Source of the DNA: Albifimbria verrucaria
Lineage: Eukaryota > Ascomycota > Sordariomycetes > Hypocreales > Stachybotryaceae
DNA length: 64,000 nucleotides
NCBI GenBank assembly: GCA_020081605.1
Contig: JAHREC010000049.1
Coordinates: 2,356,001 to 2,420,000, forward strand
Reading direction: 5' to 3'
The notes below the pieces were generated by a model. The model did no database searches. It was not told where the DNA came from and saw nothing but the letters and a program-made list of their open reading frames with translations. Positions 37,352 through 49,523 of the stretch are shown piece after piece. How positions within the stretch are numbered: position 1 is the first letter of the stretch; every line of letters starts with the position of its first letter. The position numbers and the translations under genes were made by a program.

Positions 37352-40230
37352 TGATTATGGGGATAGTTAGGAAGAATGGCGTTTTAGATTTTGTCTTATC
37401 TCGCTCATCAAATGCAATAACTGTGTTACACAAAATATCGTCAATTAGTGAAGCACATCTTTTCCATTTTTAAACCCAGATAGACTATTTGTTAGCTGCA
37501 GTGTGCTTCTTCACTAATCTCAATCAGGTAGAGGGAGTCTAGATTTTTGTTCATATGTGACTATCCTTTGATACATAAAATTGAAGCTTGCACCGTCTGC
37601 CACTAGACCATAGACTAGCTACTTGGTGATGGTTTCGTTTGGTGAATGTTGGCTAGTTCGCTCCGATCCGCAATGGATCAGCCTAATCGGGATGTCAACC
37701 CCTTCAGTTCATTTCCTCCAGGCCGGCTGCAGGATGCAGTCCCTGGCATGGTTCTCTGCGAGTCCAGTTCTGGCTGTGGGAGGTGTCACAGCCGGTTTCC
37801 CGGGTAATTTACCAGAGCATTGACCAACGTTAAACCGTCAGCATGTGGTCTGTTCATCGGCTCGCAACCTCTTGGCATCGTTGGGTTAAGGCCTTCGGAC
37901 AATAAGGAGGACCGACAGCAGCAGATAGCCGGCTACTGAACTGTCTTATGGGTCTATTCTCCACCGGACAGCGTCATTTCCCTTTGCACAAGATGAGATG
38001 GGCAGGAGCCAACACGTTGACTGCGTCTAGGCCCCTGGTCTTCACCCCGAGATCCCACTTGTGCGCGGAAAGTAATGAAAGTGGAGATACTGCCCTGGCT
38101 GTCGCGTGTAATTGCCTGTCGGTTGAGGAGCAAACCCTTGACATACGCGACGCTAACCGGTGATTATCTGTTGGACACGAGCCTTGCAGCCGATAACTCT
38201 CGGCAATTCGAGTTTCAAAAAGCGAATAAATAGGACATACCGTTGTCTTCCGGGAGAGGACGATGCGAAATTGCTTTCCGGGGAGGCACTTTGGTGTCGT
38301 GATATTGACCACATCAGGCAAGGAACAGGAGTCACTGCGACGGTCCAATAGTTTGCGAGTACATGTAAGCCAGGGAAGGAAAGCTGTCGGCCGAAACTGA
38401 TGGTCAGAAAAGGAAAGGAGTCCCGGAGATGGATGTGTTCGGCGATCACGGCCAACATGAAACAACGGTGTTGGGAACCCTGGCCCCTGGAGAGCTTGAT
38501 CAACAAAAGGTTGCCAGGTGCAACAGTGAGTTATTCAACAAGCCTGACACAGGCCAGGGGAGAATGAGTGGCAACGGGTTTGGGGTCCTAAGGTTTGAAG
38601 GGATCGATATGTACGGGCAGACCGACTTTGACGTCGTCGATGGAAGATCTCATGGTTCGTGCCCCCGTTATTCTTGTAACTTGGGTCCAGCAACGCACCG
38701 TCATTGCTTTCCAAAAATGTTGCAACTGAAACAGAGACATAAACCGATGCTTTTTGACGTATTCAATTTTTAGAAAACCTCAATTTCATTTCCCAGGGCT
38801 CGAATAGGCAACCCATCCAGCATCTCTGCAACAAATGTAGGAGAATTAATCTTACCACTGGGCTTATCGACGTGTAAAACCTTTCCGGTCTAGTTCACGA
38901 AAAGCACGGGAAACAAAGTGCGTCCATGGGGCCCACCCTTGCCCTGACGGGGACGATGCTGAGATTCGACAAGCTCACAGAGTTCGCAAGCCGATTCTCC
39001 TCGAGACAGGCATGTAGGGGCAAGATGACGAGCTAGCCAGAAATGCCCACCATCGCGTTCAACCAGTAACCCTACCTAGTATTTCCTCTTTCAGTAATCG
39101 AGTTCTGGCACCATCGTATAACGGATGCGGCTGGGAGGTTCTGGTGGCCACAAGTGAGATTGGAAACTCAGCTGGGCCGAAGTTGGTGAATACAACGATG
39201 AGACTGTCAGCTCAATGCTTATCTTATGCAAGTTGCTTGTTGCCCGTGCTGGAACGGAGAATTGAAGGTGTAATGGAAAAGACGGTGTTTCTCGTTGCAC
39301 CTTGCTGACACAAAGTGAAGACCGGATAGTGCATAGCGTTGATCAACCGCAGACGGACTAGCGCTCGGATCCGTGAAGGCTCCAAAGGCTTGAGGGGCCT
39401 TACGACAGGGACGACACGAGGCTTGCAGTGCTTAGGCAAGGGTGACGACAGGCTCGTCAACGACGGACCGCGCGAAGTGCAGGGAGCTGCATCCTGAAGT
39501 GCCGGGTTTCGTTGAGAAGGAAGCGAAGAATTGGAATTGCCATTTGATTAGCTACGTGCTGGACGAAGGCTTACACTGCCTAGGTTGAAGCATCGTGGTT
39601 TGGCGCCTCGCCATGGACGCAAAGCTTCCGAGCAAAGAAAGGCCTGACGCAAGCTTGTCCGAGCGGAACACGCACAAGCCACTATAACGGACCGAGGGAC
39701 CATGCGCTAGGGTTGGCGTTTGGCACTGCACACCGTACTGCTGTATTGCCCAGTACAGTACAGGATACACCTTGCGGTTGAGATGAGATGGCTGAAAATA
39801 GACATCAGACAAGCACAATTTTTTTGTGGGCGGCAGTGGATAAGGTATCGCGTGTGTGCGTTTCACCCATGTGAGGCGCGTTTCAGATCTCGTGCCCAGT
39901 GAGCACAGTGAGCACAGTGCTGGCGCCCAACCGCAAGCGTAACGACTTTGCGCTCTCCACAGTGTCCGTCTCCTACCTAAGGCTAGGTTGTCACCAAGCA
40001 TGTTTCGCATCGTCTCCAGCCATCGCAAGAATGGCTTTTCTGGAAGCAATGCGGAATTCTCCAACCTCTCCTTCGAACGGGTCGCGCGGTGAAACCAGAC
40101 GTTTGATCGCAGAGGAGGCTATGCCGTGGAGCTGTCATGTCATGCCCAGCCTCCTTGAGGATAGACAAGCAGGGACTCCCATTACTCAGAAGTGAGTGTG
40201 TCAAAACCTCAAAGTCTCCGGATACACAAT

Positions 40231-40253
40231 CGCACGTACGTGCGTACGTGCGT
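40231..40253. repeat. Alternating purine-pyrimidine (CGCACGTACGTG-type) tract
   Basis: Twenty-three bases alternate strictly between pyrimidine and purine and include the perfect 12-base palindrome GCACGTACGTGC. Such tracts can adopt Z-DNA. No gene is nearby. Confidence 0.7.
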
Positions 40254-42109
40254 TGGTTACATGCGCGCCACTGGAGACAGCCGAGGCCGGCTTCCTTCCC
40301 TCGGCCTCGACGGCGGTGCCGTTCGTCGCCACTTGACCATGACTATTTGGTTGCACTGCCCGACCATCTCCGACAGTGTCCAGATTCCTAGCCGGTGACG
40401 ACGACCGATTTGCATGCCCTACGCAGCTTTCCCATCTTGCCACAATATCCAGAGGCAGCCGCGGCTCGGTTGACATGACCATGAGCCAATGGCCAAGCAC
40501 GCTGCGGATGACTACAAGTGCTTAGTCGGAGGGAGAGAACCCACATGCCTCCCTCCCTGCCTTTTGTCACAAGACCACATCAACTGGCAGAAGCAAGCAA
40601 TAGAGTCCAAGAAATGGGCTTGCGTCTACCAGAGGATCCCGTGCCGCTTCGTGAAGGTTGTTCCAGGGACGACCCACAGAGTCCGGACCGCGGACCTACT
40701 AGAAGTCGAAGCCCGTTCGTTTCGCCGCCCACCGAACTGCACAGCCGTGGAGCAAGGAGCTGCATTAGGAGCAAGACACTGAGTAATGAGCAGCATGATG
40801 ATATTGATGTGACTGTTACAGCGCAGGGCCGAGGGTGGTGGGCTGCCCCGGCACCGTCTGCTAGAAGCACCAACACAGTACGACAAGATGCTGGCCGTTG
40901 GCTCATGACACGAGATGCGCGAGAATACACCGTACTCGGCGAACCGTCCGAAGAGCTCGACCACGGCGATAGGTCTCACACTCGATAACGGGAACGAGAC
41001 GTATAGTTCCAACTCCGTATGCCCTGGAGCCGGGGACTTTTGGGCGCTAGCGGTTCAGTCGTGAGCAAGTTGCAAACCCATCCGGTACCGTGCGTTGGTG
41101 TCCGTCCACACGGTAGCTTATACCCTTGCTGTCGAGAGTTAAATTTAAGTCCTGCAAGCAAGTAGTCGACCTGCAGGTCGTGATTAGTCACACTTTGGCG
41201 CCCAGCCCGTCATGCAGCATGCTATTATTAGCCGTCCCCTCGGACCCGTTTCAACAGGCTCGTCCACTCACAGCCCAGTGTGACCCCAAAATCTCGCTTG
41301 CACCACGGTAAAGAGGCGACAGAGCACAGTGACGATGCGTCACGGCCGTCAGGTACCTGGGCCGGTGCCGCTTTAGCTGCTCATGCAGGTTGCGCAAGCT
41401 GCATTGCCCGCGACGCTGATGTTTCGACTTGTCGGAATTGACAGTTATTGTTGCTATTGTGTATCGAGTGGCCTCGTGATTGTGAATCACACAACTCTTG
41501 CGAATAGCTCCATTGTTCTGCTGTCTACTATGTATAGCGTGATCCCGCGCCCCAGCCTCGGAGCCACGTATAAGAGACGATACGGTGCCAGTGTGACACG
41601 AGACGCGACGTCAACTACCCTCCCCTTCGTTGTATCCTGCCTGTAAATCATGCCCTTGGTGTTTCGGTCTGGGCGGAGCAAAAAGTGGACGGCCCGACTA
41701 TGGCCCTAAATTACGGGGACAGAGGACGGCTCAGAATCGCATCGCTGATGTTCTTGTTGCCAGTTGGAGACGAACTGAGAGAACCATCAGGAGGCACTTT
41801 TCCCTTGGTTGCAAACTCCAATTTGTCATGTGGTAAAGCTGAGATGGAGCATGAGAAACAACTTCAAAACTCCTTTGCGCCAAGGGAGAAACCACCCAGA
41901 GAGCGGCAAGGAAACTAATCCCAATCCTCCCCTCGCCACGGGAAGAGGGTACCTGTAACACAGTGCCAACCACACCCACGCAAAGCCGGCACACTGTAGC
42001 AGTGTCAACCTCAGCCAGGAGCCAGGGGTTCTCATTAGCGCTTTCGCTGGTCGCCGCCCCGACCAGCCCCAGCTAAGACACAGCTATTCTTCCCTGCCCT
42101 GGCAAACGC

Positions 42110-42156
42110 CCAGGACCCAGAACCCAGAACCCAGAAGCCAGGGCCAGGACCAGGAT
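42110..42156. repeat. CCCAGAA/CCAGGAC short tandem repeat
   Basis: The units CCCAGGA, CCCAGAA, CCCAGAA and CCAGGGC follow each other with small variations. The tract is in the presumed leader or promoter of the phosphatase gene. A further CAGTCG/CAGC/CCAG repeat cluster occurs at 42243-42310. Confidence 0.7.
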
Positions 42157-42587
42157 CAAGACGCTGCCTCTGTGTGCCCCCTTCATACCTTACCGAAACT
42201 GGCAGTCTTGGGGTGTTCGCAGGCCTTGTCCTCAGCCAGGCCAGCGCAGCGCAGTCGCAGTCGCAGTCGCCAGCGGCAGCGCCTCCCAGGACCCAGCCAG
42301 CCAGCCAGCCATACAGACGCCCAGTGCCCGCCGCCGCCCGTCCCTCCAACCACTGTACATCTCAGGTATCTCTGCCTCTGCCAATCCGCCTTGGTCCCCT
42401 CCAACCTTCAAACATCCAACCACTTACTCTGGCGCAACGGCCGAACCCTTCCCTCCTTTCCCTTCTTTCATTCATCATCTGTCCGACATCCTCAGCGCCT
42501 CCCGCTCACTCACTCACGCCTCGCCCTCTTCCTTCTTACATCGTCTTTCTCTCCATTCCCACTCCCTCCTCCCGCTTCCCGCTCTCC

Positions 42588-42634
42588 AATCCCACTCCCA
42601 TTCCCAATCCCACTCCCATTCCCAATCCCACACT
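42588..42634. repeat. 18-bp tandem repeat (AATCCCACTCCCATTCCC unit)
   Basis: The unit starts at 42588 and again at 42606, with a partial third copy at 42624. It lies in a C/T-rich block that is probably transcribed as leader of the phosphatase gene. Confidence 0.8.
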
Positions 42635-43302
42635 CCCACAAGCCGCGCCGCTACTTTTCCCACTACCACACAGACCCCCTCCCCTCCTCCCTCCCTCCAT
42701 TCAAGAGGAAGACGGGCCATGCCCATGTGTCCGTTATAGCGCCGCCCTGCTATTCGTCCTTGCCCTCGTTGTTCGTTCTGCGCTTGCACGGATAGCCGCT
42801 ACCTGGGTCCCCACAGGCTGCGCAGGCATCCTCTTTGTCTCACCTTTCGCCGTTGGCTTCATTCCTCCTCCTCCTCTTCTGTTTGTCTCGACTTGAACTC
42901 GTCGACCGCCTCTCATCCCCTGGCGATCTCCGGTCCTTTGCGACATTCCGTTGCCGGGCGCTCTATTGTTCTTACCTCAACTGTTGCGAGCGCATCTTCG
43001 CCGATTGGCAACACAGACTTCACCGCACACCTTTCCGTCGACTTTCTTAGTAGCACCGTTCTTGTTTCGCGACCGGATTCAGCAGCGCTGTCCGCCCGAC
43101 TCCTCTCGTCCAGAGTCATTATTTACGCACCACGTTCCTTTTCGCCTCGACTATACACTGACCGCAGCTCTGCCTGAGACTGGTACTCATTAATCCAGAG
43201 CTGGCTGGTCCCTCTCGTCAATCTACGACGCACCGTGGAGGACTGTTAGGTTGGGGAGGACTCGTTGAAGACGACAAACTGTCTTTACTCCAGCCTAGAA
43301 AC

Positions 43303-45642
43303 ATGCCGTCGGCAGCTGCTCGTCGGCTCTATGAGGACCAAATACCGTCCTTCATGTCAGTATTTGACCTAGACGCCGAAACTATGGCCGATCGTGATAC
43401 CGTTACCGTCGTCGATCCAAAGCTTGTTGGCGTTGAGCCCTCCAAGGAGCATTCCCTCGCGAACCCTTCACAATCTCACCGACTACACCCCACTGGCCTA
43501 CCAACAGACCCAACACACAGACACCACGACAGCACATCTACGCAGATGTCAGAGTCGGCCGATTCGTCGCCCACTACTACCATGTCTACAACTGATTCCT
43601 CACCACTATCCGACCCATCGCCGTCGTCATCACCGGACTCCCGATCAACATCGTTCCTCTGAGCAACTTTGCCGGGCCCAGCTTTAGTCTGCAACCACCC
43701 GCCATGATGACTTTGAACGTACCCGACGCGCCTACCCTCGAGCGTCCCATGACTTCTCCATCCCCAGGAGACTTCGAAACATGAAGGGACTTTCTATACA
43801 GCCGCCAATGGTCACTTCGCCGACGTCCCAGACCGTCCTTTCGGAGCCTTGCTCGCCTGCTTTCATTAAACCTAATATTCCGGCCATGAAACGAAAGCCC
43901 AGTTTGCTGAGCCTCAAGACCAGCAGCTCGGATTTGATCACGAAACGAACGCTCGAAGTGCCTCCTTCACCCGGCATGCCACCTATCCTGCAGCGCCGTG
44001 CGCTCAAACACTCAACTTCATCCCCTCACATGTTGTCTAGCCTGAAGTCATCAACTTTCGCACCTGCGGGTGGAATGACGTTCCCTAAGGTTCTCGAGCG
44101 CAACGAGTCTGGGCTTTCGGAAGTTTTGCGCCCGATGAAGTCGAGCATGAAGCCCACATTTGACGCAGCCATCACTGAGGAATCGTCCCCATTAAGATGC
44201 AGCTAGCGAACCGCGCTGAATACGAACCTTACAACGACAGTGGCGACAAGGAGGACCAGAAGTCTCCGGGTTACCCCCAAGGTCCTATTGCTATTTATGG
44301 AGACAATGTCTACCTTTACTTGGAACCTACCGCCGAGGAGGCATCGAAGTTTGATGTTGTCATCAACGTAGCAAGGGAAGTTAAGAACCCTTTCGATGCG
44401 CTGCAATCGAGCTTCCGCTCTGGCGGACTCAGCCCGATTCCAGACTCTGCTTTGACTGGCCCAGACTTTGCCACAGCTCTTGAGAACCAGCTCAATGAGG
44501 AGAAGCTGGCAGAGACTCCTACGACGCCCAAGGCAAACCCCATTAATCGACCCGAGTATATCCACATACCTTGGGACCACAACACAGACATTGCACTGGA
44601 TCTGCTTCGCCTCTGCGAGACGATAGAGGACCGCACAAAAGGTGGCAAGAAGGTCCTCATTCACTGCCAGCAAGGAGCTAGCCGCTCGGCCAGCTTGATC
44701 ATTGCTTATGGCCTATACCAAAAGCCAGAGCTTAGTGTGAACGATGCCTATTATGCGGCTCAAGCAAAGAGCCGCTGGATCAGCCCTAACATGAAGCTCA
44801 TGTACTCACTTCAGGATTTCCAGAAGGAGAATGCCAAGAAGCGCCTCCCGCCAGCCTCTGCATTCAGGCCACGAGCTGGGCGCAGTCCGACTAAGCACCG
44901 ATTGACGCTTTCAGTTGATGCTATTGATATTTCACCGAACGAGCCTCACACAGCACCACTGCCAGGAGAGGAAGATTTTGGAGACAAGCCAAGCGAAGCC
45001 AGCCCTCAAACTCGCCTCCGTGGCAACTCAACGCCTGGCCGCCCAGCGATCTCTCCTGGTCCTGCTTCAGCACCCATGGTGTTCTCTTGGACTGAGAAGG
45101 AACAAACCGATCGTCCATCGAACGACTTCCTCAGCCCTTTCAACCCTTCCGACTTGCCTCAACGTCCGAAGACTGGGCACAGTGGGATGGGCTCAACTAA
45201 TAATAAAACTAGCGAGCTGTGGCCGAAAAAGCCAACGCCATCCGGCCTGAACTTGTCGGACACTTTTGGCTTCCGGAGCTTAAAGATTGAATCGCAACCC
45301 GTAGACACGGCCCCTCAAGAACAGCCAGTGCCTGGGTTGAGCATCATTGCGCCATCACCGCCGGCCACTTTTGAAAGTGCATATCCCGAAGATAATACTC
45401 TAATGTCTCCACGCGCCGAGGTGATGACTAACAACCCTCTGCATGATGTCCAAGGAGTCAATGGCATGCGGTTCGCAGAGGCGCCACAAGTATCGACTGA
45501 ATCCCTGTTTTCGCCAAGAATGACGGCATTTTCACGGGAATCTTTCTTTGCTTTCGGCCGGCCTCGACAAGTGGTAGATCCTCGAAGCCCGCCCACGAAG
45601 GGTGAGGCACCTATCATTCGATCGATCGACGATCTGCTCTGA
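43303..45642 (+). CDS. Dual-specificity (MAP kinase) phosphatase, Msg5-like
   Basis: About 780 residues with no visible intron. A long disordered Ser/Thr/Pro-rich N-terminus (start MPSAAARRLYEDQ) precedes the catalytic domain, which begins near IAIYGDNVYLYLEPTAEEA and continues through FDVVINVAREV, the general-acid region YIHIPWDHN and the catalytic P-loop VLIHCQQGASRSAS (near 44654). The domain ends near SRWISPNMKLMYSLQDFQ. A second long disordered region forms the C-terminus. Enzymes of this group dephosphorylate MAP kinases on Thr and Tyr and damp cell-wall and pheromone signalling. Frame breaks occur near 43640 (CCC), 43783 (CATG) and 44192 (AAG), each repaired by one base. The docking region and regulation cannot be read from sequence. 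Confidence 0.88.
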
Positions 45643-46557
45643 TCTCTTGGTGGAAACAATGGTGCTTGATGAGCAGCACTTGTTGTGAGAGGATGAGCCA
45701 GGAACAAACTGCCTGGCACACTTGATGACTCACTCGTGGTACAATTGTTGGCATTTTCAAGGCGTTGGTGCCACCTTAATGATGGTGATTAAAGCATCAA
45801 TTAGGTGCTTCATCGGATAGCAAGCGATCATTTGCTTTTCATCCATGATATCATTTTCTTTTGTTCGATATCTCTACACGGCGTCTCAACTGTTCGACGG
45901 TCCTCAACCAAAACGGATGGCGTCAGTGGCCTCGTTCTTGATACGATAATTATATGCCGGACCATGGCCGCTTGTGCCATGTTTCTGGACGACCTTAGTT
46001 GGCGATCTAGTCATTTTTTCTTTGTACTGTTTTCTTTTTGTATATTGGGATGGGCACAAAACCGGGGTAGGAGTAGTTGGAGGGCGGCTCAACCAAGGTG
46101 CCAGATTGGCCCATGGGATGATTTGGAGTTTTCGTGCCCTGCCGAGCGCAGGACTTGAGTTGTGGCGCGATAGTGAGAGACTAAAGAATTGACGTCTTAG
46201 CACGTAATCAGCTGTAAAGCGAAGTCGGCAAGACATGGGGTATATATCGTGTAGCTTAGGATAGGCCAGGGATATTTCAGGTAAATACAGGATACATTGG
46301 AAAGACTCGTTGTTTCATTTCTGTGACTGGTGATCAATGCTTAATATGGCGATCCTGAAGATTCTGTATAAATACGTGCGGCCTTTGAATATTGTAATGT
46401 CTGTTTGAGCATTGTTTTCTATATTGTGAAATGCTCTATCATCCATACTATATTCCTTGATTGTCTATGTATGGCAAAACACTTTTCTTGCATCTTCCAC
46501 ATATGACGAAAAGAAAAAAAAAGGACGGAAACTAGATAGATGAAGACCAGGCTACGT
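45643..46557. other. Convergent 3' intergenic region, phosphatase and HUT1
   Basis: This stretch lies between two facing stop codons and is AT-rich towards 46300-46530, as expected of 3' untranslated regions. No gene was recognised. Confidence 0.6.
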
Positions 46558-47944
46558 CTATTGCGTCTTCTTCACGCCATTGGCCTTCTTAGCCGCCTCC
46601 TTGGCAATCTTCTCCTGCCTGGCAATACCGGCCTCTACACCGATGCCGCCAAAGACCAGGCCGACGCCCAGCCACTGCATGTGCGTCAGGCGGTGGCCGA
46701 AGGCGACGACGGACAGGATCATGGTGAACATCTTGCGGGTGACGGTGACGGTCACGAGGAGCACGGATGAGAACGTGGAGAGGGTGTAGACTGTGAGAGT
46801 AGGAGTTAGTATATACGTGGATAATAATGAAGTGAAAACGACTTGGGAGGGTGAAACTTACAGATGAAGACTTGACCGACGGCGCCACACGCCGCAAAAC
46901 CTAGAACATCCTTCCACACAGCCGGGTGTCGGGCCATGAAGTCAAGAGCAGCGCGCAGCTCACCGGCGCTTCCCACAACGTCCATGCCCAGCCAGTCACC
47001 AAGACCCGTAGCGACCAGCCAAGGGCTCAGAAGCAGGTACAATCCTGTAACGAGGGTGCTCATCATGTTGTTTGCGCACATCATCTGCGGGCCGGTGTAC
47101 GGGCGGAAGGTTTGGAAGATGTAGTCCTGGGTACTGTTGGTCAATCCGTCGAAGAGCAGGTTCACGGACAGCAATAGCAGACCCCAGGTGGCGTTGGCCT
47201 CCTCCGAGGACTGCTTCTTCTTGTGCTTCTTGCCCGAGTGCAGCGTGAAGACAGCGACGCCGGCGGTCACGGCCGCAACGACGAGGTACTTGTACAGCGG
47301 GTAGCTCCGGCGGTAGATGGTGACGTGCAGGAACATGACGGGCAGCAGCTTGCAGCTCTTGGCCAGCAGGAACGTGATGTAGTCGATGTGCGCGAGACTC
47401 GCGTAGCCGAATGGGCTGGCCAGGCTGCTCGTGATGGCGACGACGGCCAGGGGCCCGAGGATGCGCGACGAGGGGATGATGGGCGGGATGCTGGTGCCCT
47501 TGGGCGTCGACGCAATCAGGTAGATGGAACCGACCGTAGCGGCGAAGAAGGACTGAATCGTGTTGAGGAAGACGGGGAACCGCCAATACTCAGGGTTCTC
47601 GCCGGTACCGTGAGGCGTCGTGGTGAGCTTCTCCTGGAGATACGCCCAAGTCAAGCTATCGCGCAACCAGCACATTAGTCTCTGCTCGCAACAAACTCAC
47701 ACGTCGGACGACTTCGCCCAGTGCTCACTTACAAAGAAGCGTAAATACCCGAGACAGCAATCACCAGCTGCAAGATGCCCGCCTCCTTGGCCTCTGCCAC
47801 GACGGGCTTCACCTTGGCGGCAAGCTTGCCATTGGAGCTGTTCGCGACCTGCTTCTCGTCGGAACCCTCCCAGCTAGCGGTCTGCTTGTTGAAGTATTCG
47901 GATGACGACTCGCGCTTCACAGCGGGCTGTTTAGTGCGCGCCAT
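46558..47944 (-). CDS. HUT1: UDP-galactose/nucleotide-sugar transporter Hut1 (SLC35B family)
   Basis: 412 residues in three exons, 47733-47944, 46862-47655 and 46558-46790, with good GT..AG introns at 47656-47732 and 46791-46861. The frame is intact, unlike most neighbours. A hydrophilic N-terminus precedes about ten membrane segments (for example [51 protein letters not shown]). The family block [15 protein letters not shown] and the C-terminal [19 protein letters not shown] and [12 protein letters not shown] are typical of Hut1/SLC35B1. The C-terminus is Lys-rich (KANGVKKTQ), fitting ER retention. Yeast Hut1 is an ER membrane protein linked to UDP-galactose transport and disulfide folding; the human homologue also exchanges ATP/ADP. 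Substrate here is inferred. Confidence 0.94.
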
Positions 47945-49523
47945 CGCAGACGTTCAAGCGCCGAAGCAACGGCGCAAGGAGAATCGTCGAAAGTCGCAAA
48001 GGTCCGGCCTCCTTGGTGTAGGAGAAGAAGGGAAGATGCGCTGCGGCGCGGTCAAAGCGAAGGCAAATGCGCTAGCTCAAGTCAAACGAGAAAAAGAAAA
48101 GAAAATAGCAGTCAGTAAAGAGCGATCGTCAACCTTCACTCATAAAAATAAAAATAAGGTATGATAGAACACGAGCCATCATTGAGGAGACCGTGTTGGT
48201 TAATGGAAGGGTCTCGTGGCTTATCGATAAGGATTCGGCTGATCTTGACATGCTGGCTTCAACAAATTCAAAAGCAGTCACGGAGGGGACAGTGCACAAG
48301 ACCTCTTGGAGTTAAGGCACCCCGGTGGATCCATCTCCTCCACGATGATACTACGTATACCTCCTAATGAAAGGCCACATTGATAATGGCCGTCAAGAAT
48401 TAACTGCATGCCATCCTGTACCCTTGTCGCAGTTGCTCAGACTAGTGGTAGTGCGTCGTTGCCGAACCCCACGTCATGATTTGACACTATAGACGTCAAT
48501 AAACTGTAGCTCGCAGGTCTCTATTAGCAGTCACACGACGGTCAGTAGGAAGCTCAAGGTTCAGCGCCAATTCTGTTCAAATATATTTCGCGCTTATTGC
48601 ATACATCTAGATACACTCCTATCTAGACATGTTTCCACTCCCGAACCCACAAAAGATGCTGCGTGGTGTAGCCGGGCTCCTCAAGTCATGCGGGAGGCTG
48701 TGTTCTGGTGGGCATCAGCCCCCGAAAGAATTTGGGTATCGAAGAGATATACATAGTCCGGGATTAGTCTTGAGTACTGCACGTCACATAAGACGGCATG
48801 TAAGGATGAGGCGCGCAAGGGTGTTTAGGGTTGTTCGTAGTTGTGATTGTTGTCGGTGAGAATCGCCGTAGCAAAGACCAGAGCGTGACAAAACGAGCAA
48901 TCGAAGCCGTGCAAGCCGGTTGTGAAACCATGCTCCTGGCTTGAAGGACTCATTTAAAGATCTGGTACAGGAACGTGGCACTGAGAGCTTTGTGACTGAA
49001 GCTCCAAGTTGAGGAGATAGATGAGATATCCGAACCGTGTGTATGAAGGAAAGCGTGGAGAGGATAAGGAGCTGTGGCCTCTGCTCCCGATCGCGTAAGC
49101 CTTTGCGAGAAAGACTAGCTGCAACCGAGAGGAAGCATTGAGCTTGCCCAGAACATGACGTATGCTAAGCAAGTCTCGTGAAGAGGAGGCCGCCACGGGT
49201 GTCGGTAAGGTGAGGACGAGAAAGAGATGAAGCACAGCTAAGAAAGGTGGAAGAATGGCGGTAGAAAGTAGCGATGTCAAGTGATGATGGAGAGAATGGA
49301 GACGGTCGGCAGAGAATGGAGACGTATCGTATCGTGATGTCGGCCACACTCTCAAACAGGGAGGTAAAAGAGGGGACAAGGTTGAAGGCCTTGCAACAAG
49401 TGAACAGTTCAAATGCCTCGAGAAGGCAGCCCAGGCAGCCTTGCCTCCAGCGAGCCGGTCCTCAGACATTGCAAAGACCTACACAGATGAGGCTTGGCTC
49501 CTGAAGTAGCTCAGCAGCTGTGT
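47945..49523. other. Gene-free stretch between HUT1 and the KH-domain gene
   Basis: It holds the HUT1 promoter on its left and the 3' untranslated region of the KH-domain gene on its right. A 171-codon minus-strand frame (48954-49469) has a low-complexity composition and no domain, and is not accepted as a gene. Confidence 0.5.

Larger units (their letters stand above)
37352..43302. other. Gene-free stretch and long leader ahead of the phosphatase gene
   Basis: The first few hundred bases are AT-rich like the NLR block, and composition then returns to that of the core. No domain-bearing frame was found on either strand up to about 42000. From about 42050 to 43300 the + strand is extremely pyrimidine-rich with short tandem repeats, consistent with the promoter and 5' leader of the phosphatase gene. 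A 240-codon frame (42174-42896) in this low-complexity zone is not considered real. Confidence 0.5.

Noticed and set aside
29700..37600. Repeat-induced point mutation of the NLR block
   Set aside because: Frames remain open over hundreds of codons apart from one-base breaks. Heavy C-to-T mutation would give many TAA and TAG stops.
42174..42896. A 240-codon plus-strand frame in the phosphatase leader
   Set aside because: It is composed almost wholly of Pro/Ser/Leu from C/T repeats. A second frame of similar length overlaps it, as expected from low-complexity DNA.
46601..47678. Additional plus-strand frames over HUT1 (for example 47223-47678)
   Set aside because: They are antisense shadows of the intact HUT1 coding sequence.
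48954..49469. A 171-codon minus-strand frame
   Set aside because: No domain, biased composition and no splice or promoter context.
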